Source of the DNA: GAS188 sp963794475
GTDB lineage: Bacteria > Pseudomonadota > Alphaproteobacteria > Rhizobiales > Beijerinckiaceae
Direction of reading: 5' to 3'
DNA: 64,000 bases
Assembly: GCA_963794475.1 (NCBI GenBank)
Contig: CAWCDW010000008.1
Coordinates: 372,001 to 436,000, forward strand
Both the position numbers and the translations under genes were made by a program. Of this stretch, positions 36,570-44,946 are shown piece by piece; position 1 is the stretch's first letter, and every line of letters begins with the position of its first letter. The notes under the pieces are model-generated. The model ran no database searches. It was not told the DNA's origin and saw only the letters and a program-made list of their open reading frames with translations.

Positions 36570-37472
36570 TCAGAAATAGCCTTCACGTTTCTTGCGCTCC
36601 ATCGAGCTTTGGTCGTCGTGATCGATGGCGCGGCCTTGCCGCTCGGAAAGCGTCGAGCGCTGCGTCTCCGCGATCACCTCGTCGAGCGTCGTCGCGCTCG
36701 AGCGAATGGCGCCGGTGAGTGGATAACAGCCGAGCGTGCGAAAGCGCACGAGCTCCAGCCTCGTTTGCTCGTTGGCCAGCAACGGCAATCTCTCGTCGTC
36801 CACCATGATCAGCATGCCTGCGCGCTCGACGATGGGGCGGTGCTTTGCGAAGTAGAGTGAGACCACCTCGATGTTCTCGGCCCGGATGTAGCGCCACACA
36901 TCGAGCTCGGTCCAATTGGAAAGCGGGAAGACCCGCATCGTTTCTCCCGGATTGACCCGCGTGTTGAAGAGACGCCAAAGCTCGGGGCGTTGGCCGCGAG
37001 GATCCCAGCCGTGGTTCGCCGTGCGATAAGAGAAGATGCGCTCCTTGGCGCGACTCCTCTCCTCGTCGCGCCGGGCGCCGCCGATCGCCGCGTCGAACTT
37101 TCCTTCATCGAGCGCCTGGCGCAGCGCCTCGGTCTTCATCACATGGGTGTGCAGGCTCGAACCGGAGGCGATCGGCGAAATGCCGCGTTCGACGCCGGAG
37201 GCGTTCACGTGAACGAGGAGCTTCAGGCCAAGCCGTCTCGCCGTCGCGTCGCGAAAGGCGATCATCTCTCGGAACTTCCACTTCGTGTCGACATGAAGCA
37301 GCGGAAAGGGCGGCTTGCCGGGCGCGAACGCCTTGAGCGCCAAGTGCAAAAGCACGCTCGAATCCTTGCCGATCGAGTAGAGCATCACCGGATTGCGGAA
37401 TTCGGCCGCGGCTTCGCGCAAGATGAAGATCGTCTCGGCCTCGAGCTCTCGCAAATGTCGGTCAAGCGTCAT
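36570..37472 (-). CDS. cysD: Sulfate adenylyltransferase subunit 2
   Basis: A 300-residue small subunit of ATP sulfurylase, making adenosine 5'-phosphosulfate (APS) from ATP and sulfate. It has the PP-loop VMLYSIGKDSSVLLHLALK, HVDTKWKFREMIAFRD and GGARRDEERSRAKERIFS, and the C-terminal DDQSSMERKKREGYF typical of CysD. ATG 37472 has AGGAG upstream. It follows cysNC by 30 bases. No cysH or cysI was seen, so the pair may serve sulfation (as NodP/NodQ do) rather than only assimilation. Confidence 0.95.
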   Translation of the reverse strand: MTLDRHLRELEAETIFILREAAAEFRNPVMLYSIGKDSSVLLHLALKAFAPGKPPFPLLHVDTKWKFREMIAFRDATARRLGLKLLVHVNASGVERGISPIASGSSLHTHVMKTEALRQALDEGKFDAAIGGARRDEERSRAKERIFSYRTANHGWDPRGQRPELWRLFNTRVNPGETMRVFPLSNWTELDVWRYIRAENIEVVSLYFAKHRPIVERAGMLIMVDDERLPLLANEQTRLELVRFRTLGCYPLTGAIRSSATTLDEVIAETQRSTLSERQGRAIDHDDQSSMERKKREGYF

Positions 37473-37502
37473 GGGCCGGTGCTCCTGAAATCGGCGTTGC
37501 TC

Positions 37503-39431
37503 TCAAGCGCCGATGATGCCGCGGCGCCTGAGCTCGCCGACCACGCGCTCGGCAAGTTCGCCCGCGGTGCCGCTCTGGCTGCGCAGCACCAATTCAGGAG
37601 CCGAGGGCGGCTCGTAAAGCTGGTCGATGCCGGTAAAATTCCGGATCTCTCCGGCGAGCGCGCGACGATAGAGCCCCTTGGGATCGCGCGCGATGCAAAG
37701 CTCGAGCGGCGCGTCGACAAACACTTCGAGGAATTCGCCTTCCCCGACCATCTCGCGCACCAGGCGCCTCTCGGCGGCGAATGGCGAGATGAAGGCGCAA
37801 AGCACGACGAGACCGCCTTCGAGCATCAATCTCGCGACCTCTCCGACGCGGCGAATGTTCTCGACGCGATCGACATCGGTGAAGCCGAGATCCTTGTTCA
37901 GCCGACCTCGCACATTGTCGCCGTCGAGGAGCAAGGTGTGCACGCCCATGGTGTTCAAGCGTGCTTCGAGCGCGTTGGCGATCGTCGATTTGCCCGCCCC
38001 GGAAAGCCCGGTGAACCAGACGAGCGCGGGAGAATGTCCCTTGAGACGAATGCGATCGGCCTTGCTCACGCTCAGCGCTTGGGGCCGCACCGTGTCCGAA
38101 CGGTTGAGCCCGTGCAGGATCATGCCGGCGGCCACTGTCGCATTGCTTGTGCGATCGATCAGGATGAAAGCCCCCATCGTGCGGTTCTCCCCATAGAGAT
38201 CGAAGACGATCGGATGCGAAACCGCGATATTGCAAAGGCCGATCTCGTTCATCTCCAAGGTGCGCGCCGCCGTGTGGCCGAGCGTCTCGACATCGATGCG
38301 GTGCTTGATCTCGGTGATCGAGGCGCCGACGCTTCTCGTCGCGAGCTTGAGCAGATAGGCGCGACCGGGGAGAAGATGCTCTTCGCCCATCCAGATGAGA
38401 TGCGCGGTGAATTGCGAGCCGATTTCGGGCGGGTCGAGCGGGGAGCTCAGCACATCGCCTCGTGAGATGTCGATCTCATCGCTGAGCGTCAAGGTGACGG
38501 CATCGCCCTGGAGCGCCTCGTCGAGCTCGTCGCCACCGAGCAAGATTCGCTCGACGCGGCTCGATCGAAGCGACGGAGCCACGGTGATTTCATCGCCCTT
38601 GCGCAGACGGCCCGAAGCGATCATGCCGCAATAGCCGCGAAAATTCGCGTGTGGACGGCTGACCATCTGCACCGGCATGCGAAAAGCCGAAGCCGAGGTC
38701 GCATCATTCACCTCGACAGTTTCGAGAAATTCAAGGAGCGACGGGCCTTCGTACCAAGGTGTCCGCTCGCTGCGCGCCGAGACATTGTCGCCAAGGCGCG
38801 CCGAAATCGGGATGGCCGTGAGCGACTTGAATCCCAAGGGCTTGGCGAGCGCGCGAAAGGCGTCGCCAATGCGTCCGAAGACGTTCTCGTCGAAATCGAC
38901 AAGGTCGATCTTGTTCACCGCGAGCACGACGTGGCGGATGCCGAGAAGAGACACGATATGGGCGTGGCGGCAGGTCTGCACGGTCAAGCCTTTGCGCGCG
39001 TCGACCAGAAGAACGGCGAGGTCGGCGTTCGAGGCGCCGGTCACCATATTGCGCGTGTATTGCTCATGGCCAGGCGTGTCCGCCACCATGAAGGAGCGTT
39101 TTTGCGTCGCAAAATAGCGATAGGCGACATCGATGGTGATGCCTTGCTCGCGCTCCGCCTCCAGCCCGTCGACGAGCAAGGAATAATCGATCTCCTCGTC
39201 CCGCCGGTATTTGCGGCTGTCGCGCGTGAGCGCCGCCATCTGATCATCGAGCACCAGCTTCTGCTCGAAGAGCAATCGCCCGATGAGGGTCGATTTGCCG
39301 TCGTCGACGGATCCGCAAGTGAGGAAACGCAGAAGGTCTCGCCGCTCGCCTGGCGACCCCGATTTTTCCGTCATGCCGTCGCGGGTTTTTGCAACATCAC
39401 GAGCTACTTCACTTTGGAGGGCCACGGTCAT
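37503..39431 (-). CDS. cysNC: Bifunctional sulfate adenylyltransferase GTPase / APS kinase
   Basis: A 642-residue fusion. The N-terminal 440 residues form the GTPase subunit of ATP sulfurylase (G1 CGSVDDGKSTLIGRLLFEQ, G3 VADTPGHEQYTRNM, G4 AVNKIDLVD). The last 190 form APS kinase (WFTGLSGAGKSTIANAL, LDGDNVRGRLNKDLGF). Together with CysD it makes PAPS, the donor for sulfotransferases. ATG 39431 is preferred; a TTG three codons earlier is possible. NodQ has the same architecture. A PAPS-using sulfotransferase lies at 50870-52753 on the same strand. Confidence 0.95.
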   Translation of the reverse strand: MTVALQSEVARDVAKTRDGMTEKSGSPGERRDLLRFLTCGSVDDGKSTLIGRLLFEQKLVLDDQMAALTRDSRKYRRDEEIDYSLLVDGLEAEREQGITIDVAYRYFATQKRSFMVADTPGHEQYTRNMVTGASNADLAVLLVDARKGLTVQTCRHAHIVSLLGIRHVVLAVNKIDLVDFDENVFGRIGDAFRALAKPLGFKSLTAIPISARLGDNVSARSERTPWYEGPSLLEFLETVEVNDATSASAFRMPVQMVSRPHANFRGYCGMIASGRLRKGDEITVAPSLRSSRVERILLGGDELDEALQGDAVTLTLSDEIDISRGDVLSSPLDPPEIGSQFTAHLIWMGEEHLLPGRAYLLKLATRSVGASITEIKHRIDVETLGHTAARTLEMNEIGLCNIAVSHPIVFDLYGENRTMGAFILIDRTSNATVAAGMILHGLNRSDTVRPQALSVSKADRIRLKGHSPALVWFTGLSGAGKSTIANALEARLNTMGVHTLLLDGDNVRGRLNKDLGFTDVDRVENIRRVGEVARLMLEGGLVVLCAFISPFAAERRLVREMVGEGEFLEVFVDAPLELCIARDPKGLYRRALAGEIRNFTGIDQLYEPPSAPELVLRSQSGTAGELAERVVGELRRRGIIGA

Positions 39432-39539
39432 CGCTTTCAAGGAGCTTTATCGCTTCGCGTGCGATCTGCAAAAACGGGAACTCTCATTGCGGTTAATGTT
39501 CTCGCTGCCGCTCGCGCCGAGGGCGATCGCCATCCCCCC

Positions 39540-41012
39540 TCAACTCGAGGCCGCCGCCGCTTTGCGGATTGCGTGCGATGTCGAGTATCCCTTCTCGAGC
39601 GGCACGAGCGCCACCCGGCCACCATAAGTTTCGACGATATCACGGCCGACGACGTCCTCGATCGCGTAGTCGGCGCCCTTCACCAGCACGTCCGGGCGTA
39701 TTGCTTCAATGGCGCGCAGCGGCGTGTCCTCGGGAAAGATCACCACGAGATCGACAGGCGCGATCGCGGCCATGACCACGGCGCGCGCCGCCTCGTTCTG
39801 GACCGGCCGGCCGGGGCCCTTGAGCCGCTTGATGGACTCGTCGGAATTCATGGCGACGATGAGCTTGTCACCCATGGCCTTGGCCTTTTGCAGGAGGACG
39901 GTATGGCCGGGGTGCAAAAGGTCGAAACAGCCATTTGTCAGGACCACTCGCTGGTGCTGAATGCGCCAGGAACGCGCGATGCCCGCGGCGGTTTCAAGGT
40001 CCACGATCTTCTCATCATGGGCGAGAATTGCCGAGGCGTTGATGGCGCGCCGCAGTTCTGTGGCCTCGACGGCGGCCGTGCCGATCTTGCCGACGGCGAC
40101 ACCCGCCGCGAGATTGGCGATTTGCGCGGCCTTCTCGACGGGGGCGCCGGCCGAGAGCGCAAGCGCCAGTGCGGCGACGACCGTATCTCCCGCGCCCGAC
40201 ACGTCGTAGACTTGACGGACTTCGGTCGGCAGATGGACGATAAAGCCGGTCCCCTGGGCATCGCCCAGCACGGTCATCCCTCGCGCGCCTCGCGTGATCA
40301 CGACCGCTGAACATCCGGTCACCGCGGCGATGGCGTGGCTCGCACGCGCCGCTCCCTCGTCGTTTTCGCAATCGATGCCGGTTGCTTGAGAAGCTTCGAG
40401 CGCGTTGGGCGTGATCGCCGTCGCTCCGGCATAACGGCGAAGATCGCGCCCCTTCGGGTCGACGATGACGATCGCGCCGGAAAGCCGCGCCGTGCTCAGC
40501 GCCGCCGCGATCGATGCTTCCGTCAGGACCCCTTTTGCATAATCGCTGAGAATGAGCGCATTCGCCTTTTCGATCGCGGCCTCGATCCTTTGCCGCAAAT
40601 CTTGCGAGAGGGCGGGCGCGACAGGATCGGAGATTTCCTCGTCGACGCGAAGAAGCTGCTGGCCTTGCGCGACGAATCGGGTCTTGAGCGTGGTTCGCCG
40701 GCTGGCATCGACGGCAAACGACGCGGTGAGACCGGCTTCGCGGGACGCCGCGGCGAGGAGCGCCGCCCCGGTCGCGTCGTCGCCAATGACGCTGACCAGC
40801 GTTGCATGCCCGCCCATGCGCGCGACGTTGCGCGCGACGTTCCCAGCCCCGCCGAGGGCGTGGTCGTCGCGCCGAAACCGGAAAATCGGGATCGGCGCCT
40901 CCGGCGAAACTCGCTGGACATCGCCGAAGACGAAGCGGTCGAGCATGACGTCACCGAACACGACGACGCGCAGGCTCCCAAAGGCGGATAAGATCGCGTG
41001 CTCTGCCGACAA
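39540..41012 (-). CDS. hldE: Bifunctional heptose-7-phosphate kinase/heptose-1-phosphate adenylyltransferase
   Basis: A 490-residue HldE. The N-terminal 320 residues are a ribokinase-fold kinase (VVVFGDVMLDRFVFGDVQRV, GGAGNVARNVARMGG, DVSGAGDTVVAALALAL). The C-terminal 150 are a nucleotidyltransferase (VVLTNGCFDLLHPGHTVLLQ). It makes ADP-heptose from sedoheptulose-derived heptose-7-phosphate, upstream of heptosyltransferases. Start is TTG 41012 with GGAGGG upstream, five bases after the gmhA stop. GmhB and HldD are not in the window. Confidence 0.95.
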   Translation of the reverse strand: MSAEHAILSAFGSLRVVVFGDVMLDRFVFGDVQRVSPEAPIPIFRFRRDDHALGGAGNVARNVARMGGHATLVSVIGDDATGAALLAAASREAGLTASFAVDASRRTTLKTRFVAQGQQLLRVDEEISDPVAPALSQDLRQRIEAAIEKANALILSDYAKGVLTEASIAAALSTARLSGAIVIVDPKGRDLRRYAGATAITPNALEASQATGIDCENDEGAARASHAIAAVTGCSAVVITRGARGMTVLGDAQGTGFIVHLPTEVRQVYDVSGAGDTVVAALALALSAGAPVEKAAQIANLAAGVAVGKIGTAAVEATELRRAINASAILAHDEKIVDLETAAGIARSWRIQHQRVVLTNGCFDLLHPGHTVLLQKAKAMGDKLIVAMNSDESIKRLKGPGRPVQNEAARAVVMAAIAPVDLVVIFPEDTPLRAIEAIRPDVLVKGADYAIEDVVGRDIVETYGGRVALVPLEKGYSTSHAIRKAAAASS

Positions 41013-41016
41013 GGCG

Positions 41017-41637
41017 CTAATGCCCTCCTGCTGCCGCTGGGGGCGTGATTTGATCCATTTTTAGCGCCCGCTCAAGCGAAAGGCATAATATATGCCCGAT
41101 GAGGCCGTGCATCTCCTGGATGCGCGCGGTCGTCCCTGAGGGCACCGCGATCAGCGGGTCGGCGAACTTCGCCATCGGGCTCTCGCGGCCGCCGGTCATG
41201 CCAGCGGCGATGAGCCCCCGCGCCCGCGCCGTCTCGAGAGCGTTAAGAATGTTTGGGCTTCGACCCGAAGTGGATATTGCGAAGGCGATGTCGCCTGGCC
41301 GGCCGAGAGCTTCGATCTGTCGCGAAAAAATGCGCTCAAAGCCGAGGTCATTCCCGCCGGCGGTGAGGATGCTCGAATTGGCGCTCAGGGCGATCGCGGC
41401 AATCGCCGGGCGATCCTGCCGATAACGCACGACGAGCTCGCCGGCCAAATGCTGCGCGTCGGCGGCGCTCCCGCCATTGCCGAAGAAGAGGATCTTGCCG
41501 CCGCCCGCGATGCAGCTCACCCAGGCATCGAGCATCCGGAGAAAGGCCGTGCCCGTCGCGTCGCGCGTCGCCTCGACGAGCGCGAGGTGCTCGGCAATCT
41601 CTTCCTCGAAAAGCTCTGCTTCGGCACGCACCGCCAT
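41017..41637 (-). CDS. gmhA: Phosphoheptose isomerase
   Basis: A 206-residue SIS-domain isomerase converting sedoheptulose 7-phosphate to D-glycero-D-manno-heptose 7-phosphate, the first step to ADP-heptose. FFGNGGSAADAQHLAGEL is the substrate-binding core, and FAISTSGRSPNILNALETA and MHGLIGHILCLSLE complete the family. I prefer ATG 41637 because GGAGG lies five bases upstream; ATG 41661 would add eight residues and has a weak site. It is followed directly by hldE. Confidence 0.92.
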   Translation of the reverse strand: MAVRAEAELFEEEIAEHLALVEATRDATGTAFLRMLDAWVSCIAGGGKILFFGNGGSAADAQHLAGELVVRYRQDRPAIAAIALSANSSILTAGGNDLGFERIFSRQIEALGRPGDIAFAISTSGRSPNILNALETARARGLIAAGMTGGRESPMAKFADPLIAVPSGTTARIQEMHGLIGHILCLSLERALKMDQITPPAAAGGH

Positions 41638-41821
41638 CCTCACCTCCGCTCGTTCAGCCATGGTCGTGGCCGCCCGGCCGCTGCCGTCAAGAAATGGCCA
41701 TGGGAAAGCTTCGCCCGACTGAATACAGGACGAGAAATGAACCGTCGAGGCGGTGGGAGCCTGCAGTCAGCCGACGCTGGAGCCGGTCAGGCGAAAAAAG
41801 AGCGCGTTCGCCCTTTGAGCT

Positions 41822-43522
41822 TCATCGCGATGAGCAAGGCCCCGCTAAAGCCTGCGCGACTTCCCGCATGACGCCACTCCAGTCGCCGGCGGATCGTTGC
41901 CGGAATAATCTCGCGCTCGGGTACCATGGGCTGTCGGTGCGCTCGAGCAGCCAGCGCCAATCGGGCGCCAAGGGCAAGAGAATGAAGGCCGGTTTGCCCA
42001 TGGCGGCTGCAAGATGGGCGATCGCGGTATCGACGGTGACGACGACGTCGAGCAAATCGATGATGCTCATCGTGTCGAGGAAATCGCCGACTTCCGCCCC
42101 GAGATTGAACAAGGGCGCGCGCCCGTAATACTCGGCGATCGCTTTCTGCGCCTCCCCCTTCTGCAAGGAGAGGAGTGCAATGCCATCGAGCGCCGCGATC
42201 GGGGCGAATTCGAGAAGTCGCATCGAACGGTTGAGATCATTGTTATGCGTCGGACGGCCAGCCCAGGCGATTCCGATGCGGCGAAAACCTGGAGGCACGA
42301 GATCATCGAGCCGCGCCCGCCAAGCTGCGGTTCGGCGCGCGTCGGCGTGGAGATAGGCGACTTCGCGCACAATCGTCTCGAGCCTTGTGCCGAAGACGCG
42401 CGGCAGGCTCGACAACGCGGAGTAGGCGGCAAATTGCGGACAGGCTTCCCAACGATCCAAGAGATCGACGCCAGGATGAACCTGCGAGATCAAGGGGTGA
42501 AGCAGCGGGTCGGCCACGACGACGACGTGCGGGCAACGCTCGATCACCTTGGGGATATAGCGGCAGAATTGGATCGAATCGCCGAATCCCTGGTCGGCGA
42601 TGAGAAGCAATTTGGCCTCGGGCAGCGCGCTGCCATCCCATTGCGGCCGCTCGGTCGGCGGCATAAGAGGCGGGGCGCCCGCGATCTTGAAACGCCATTC
42701 ATATTCTTCCCAGCCTTGCGCGAATTCGCCGCGCAACAAGAGGGCCTCGGCCAATTGGAAGTGAGGGCCAGCGGCGCCGGGATCGAGCGACAGCGCGCGT
42801 CTCGCGCAGGCAATGCTTTCATCGAGCTCGAGGCGCCGATAATGCACGACGGCAAGATTGTGGAGGGTCTGGAGATCGTCGCCGTCGGCCGCGAGCGCCT
42901 CGTCGCCGATCCGCACGGCTTCGTCATAGCGACCGAGACGCTCATAGATGGGGCAAAGGCTGCGCCTGAAATTGGTTGCTTCCGGCGACAGCTCGATGGC
43001 GCGCTCGACCAATTCGGCCGCGGCTCGATGATGGCCGGCCCGAAAGAGCACGACCCCTTTTTGATGGAGCGCGAGCGGCGAATTGGGGACAGCCGAAATG
43101 ATGTGGTCGAGCAGTTTTTCAGCTTCCGCCAGCCGGTTCCCTTCGATGAACTCATTGGCGATTTTCAAAAGCTCATCGAGCGGCACCGGCACGCGCGGCA
43201 TCGCGGGGGTAGCGGGCTGCGACGCGGGGGAAGGCGGCATGCTCATGGCGGTCGTTGCGGAAAGCTCCGGCTTCATCGGCGCCTCAGTGCTGCTCGCCGC
43301 CTCCGCGAGCTGGCGCTCGTCACGATCACGGGCTTGCGGCGGCCGGCTCAGCGCCTGCGTGGTTACCCAGGTGAAAGGGGGGTGCGGCAGGCTCGACGTG
43401 GGAAGCTGCGAAGGGGGTCCTTCGCGCTTGGGAGACGCCGTCTCCGACCCGCTTTCAAGAAGAGGCGCGGGCTCGCCATGGAGGGTCACTTGCCGCGACG
43501 GCGTGGGGGTTTGTCGCCTCAT
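41822..43522 (-). CDS. TPR protein with GT9-like glycosyltransferase domain
   Basis: A 566-residue cytoplasmic protein. Residues 1-110 are Pro/Ser-rich and low in complexity. Residues 115-260 hold TPRs (EGNRLAEAEKLLDHIISAVP, AAELVERAIELSPEATNFR, DESIACARRALSLDPGAAG). Residues 290-560 resemble GT9 (heptosyltransferase family): LLLIADQGFGDSIQFCRYIP, IGIAWAGRPTHNNDLNRSM and VVTVDTAIAHLAAAMGKPAF. The start overlaps the HlyD stop as ATGA, so expression is coupled to the secretion genes. gmhA and hldE, which supply ADP-heptose, follow after 185 bases on the same strand. A peptide-directed glycosyltransferase is a reasonable inference; donor and acceptor are unproven. Confidence 0.85.
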   Translation of the reverse strand: MRRQTPTPSRQVTLHGEPAPLLESGSETASPKREGPPSQLPTSSLPHPPFTWVTTQALSRPPQARDRDERQLAEAASSTEAPMKPELSATTAMSMPPSPASQPATPAMPRVPVPLDELLKIANEFIEGNRLAEAEKLLDHIISAVPNSPLALHQKGVVLFRAGHHRAAAELVERAIELSPEATNFRRSLCPIYERLGRYDEAVRIGDEALAADGDDLQTLHNLAVVHYRRLELDESIACARRALSLDPGAAGPHFQLAEALLLRGEFAQGWEEYEWRFKIAGAPPLMPPTERPQWDGSALPEAKLLLIADQGFGDSIQFCRYIPKVIERCPHVVVVADPLLHPLISQVHPGVDLLDRWEACPQFAAYSALSSLPRVFGTRLETIVREVAYLHADARRTAAWRARLDDLVPPGFRRIGIAWAGRPTHNNDLNRSMRLLEFAPIAALDGIALLSLQKGEAQKAIAEYYGRAPLFNLGAEVGDFLDTMSIIDLLDVVVTVDTAIAHLAAAMGKPAFILLPLAPDWRWLLERTDSPWYPSARLFRQRSAGDWSGVMREVAQALAGPCSSR

Positions 43523-44946
43523 CTTTCGCGCAGAACCTCCTGCTTGTAGCGCAGGAGCGGTGAAATCAGATAGCTGATGATCCGCCGCGAGCCCGTCTTG
43601 ATCTCGACGGTGACCGACATTCCAGACTCGAGTTGCGCGGTCCTGCCCTCGACCTGCATCTGCGTGCGATCAAGCGCGACGCGCGCCGCATAGGCTGGAC
43701 CGGCCTGCTTGGTCTCCTCAGACGTGCTTTGCGTCGGCTCCTTGTCACGCGAGTTCTCGGCATTCTTCTCGACGCTCACGGCATCTCGTGACACGCTCAG
43801 AACATGGCCATGGAGCAGTCCGTAGCGGGTGAAATTGAAGGTATCCACCTTGATCTCGGCCTCCTGGCCCGGCGAGACGAAACCGATATCGCGGTTCGAC
43901 ACCATGGCTTCGATCTCGAGATTGGCATCGAGCGGCACGACGACCGCGAGCGCCTGGGCGGGGGTGACCACGCCGCCGACCGTATGCACGGCGAGCTGCT
44001 GCACCACGCCGTCCACCGGCGCCGTGAGGAGCTGCAGGCCCGCCTTGCGCTCCGCCTTGATCGTGTCCTGGGAGAGCCCCGCGACCTTTTGCTCCGCCTT
44101 GGCGAGGTCGTCGAACAAGGCCCGCTGATATTCGGCGTCGGTTTTGGCGCGCGTCTCCTTCAGCACCGATACGGCGGCATCGATTTCATGGCGCCGGCTC
44201 TTTTGCACGAGGAGCTCGTTTTGCTGGCCGATGAGATCTTGCAATTCGTTGAGATAGGCGATCTTCGATCCGAGATCGCGGTCGAAGAGGTTCTTGCGCA
44301 TGTTGGTCCGCTCCTGGAGCGGCGGAATGATCGCTTGCAGCTTGGCCATCGTGGCGGAGACCGTCTCGGCTTCGGCCTCTTTCTGCGCAAGGCCGCGATC
44401 GATCTCGGCAAGCTTCGCATTGTGCTCGTTCGTCTGGGTAAGAAGAAAGCGCCGATAAGTCTCGACCAGGGGCGGGGAGGCATCCGGCGGGGGCACGAAA
44501 TCGTTGAGCGGGTTGGCGTTGCCCGCGGCCGCGGCTTTCAATCGCGCGACGTCGAGCCGCGCGGCGGTGAGGTCGCTTTTCACATGCTCGACCTCCGCGG
44601 CGTTGATCGTGGGATCAAGCTCAATCAAGACATCGCCTGCTTTCACCGTGTCGCCGTCGCGCACGTGAATTGAACGCACCACTCCGGTCTCGAAGGGTTG
44701 GATCAGCTTGGTGCGATCATTGGGAATGATGCGGCCTGGCGCGCTCGCCACGATATCGACCGTGCCGATCGAGGCCCAGGCGAGCGCGATGCAGAAGAAA
44801 GCGATGATCGTCGCGAGGATGGCGCGCCCGAGCGGGGAGGGCGGTGTCTCGACCACCTCGAGGGCGGCCGGAAGGAAGGCCGTCTCATAGTCGCGCCTTC
44901 GCGCCGGCCGTTCCGGAAACTTGATGATGTTTCTAGCGGTTGTCAT
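43519..44946 (-). CDS. Type I secretion membrane fusion protein (HlyD family)
   Basis: A 475-residue HlyD-type adaptor. One transmembrane segment lies near residues 40-65 (GRAILATIIAFFCIALAWA), then the beta-barrel/lipoyl half (GVVRSIHVRDGDTVKAGDVL), a long coiled coil at about 150-330, and the closing lipoyl region (LLTAPVDGVVQQLAVHTVGG). C-terminal VALDRTQMQVEGRTAQLESG is typical. ATG 44946 overlaps the ABC transporter end by 14 bases. It bridges the ABC protein to an outer-membrane TolC-like channel not encoded here. Confidence 0.92.
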   Translation of the reverse strand: MTTARNIIKFPERPARRRDYETAFLPAALEVVETPPSPLGRAILATIIAFFCIALAWASIGTVDIVASAPGRIIPNDRTKLIQPFETGVVRSIHVRDGDTVKAGDVLIELDPTINAAEVEHVKSDLTAARLDVARLKAAAAGNANPLNDFVPPPDASPPLVETYRRFLLTQTNEHNAKLAEIDRGLAQKEAEAETVSATMAKLQAIIPPLQERTNMRKNLFDRDLGSKIAYLNELQDLIGQQNELLVQKSRRHEIDAAVSVLKETRAKTDAEYQRALFDDLAKAEQKVAGLSQDTIKAERKAGLQLLTAPVDGVVQQLAVHTVGGVVTPAQALAVVVPLDANLEIEAMVSNRDIGFVSPGQEAEIKVDTFNFTRYGLLHGHVLSVSRDAVSVEKNAENSRDKEPTQSTSEETKQAGPAYAARVALDRTQMQVEGRTAQLESGMSVTVEIKTGSRRIISYLISPLLRYKQEVLRER

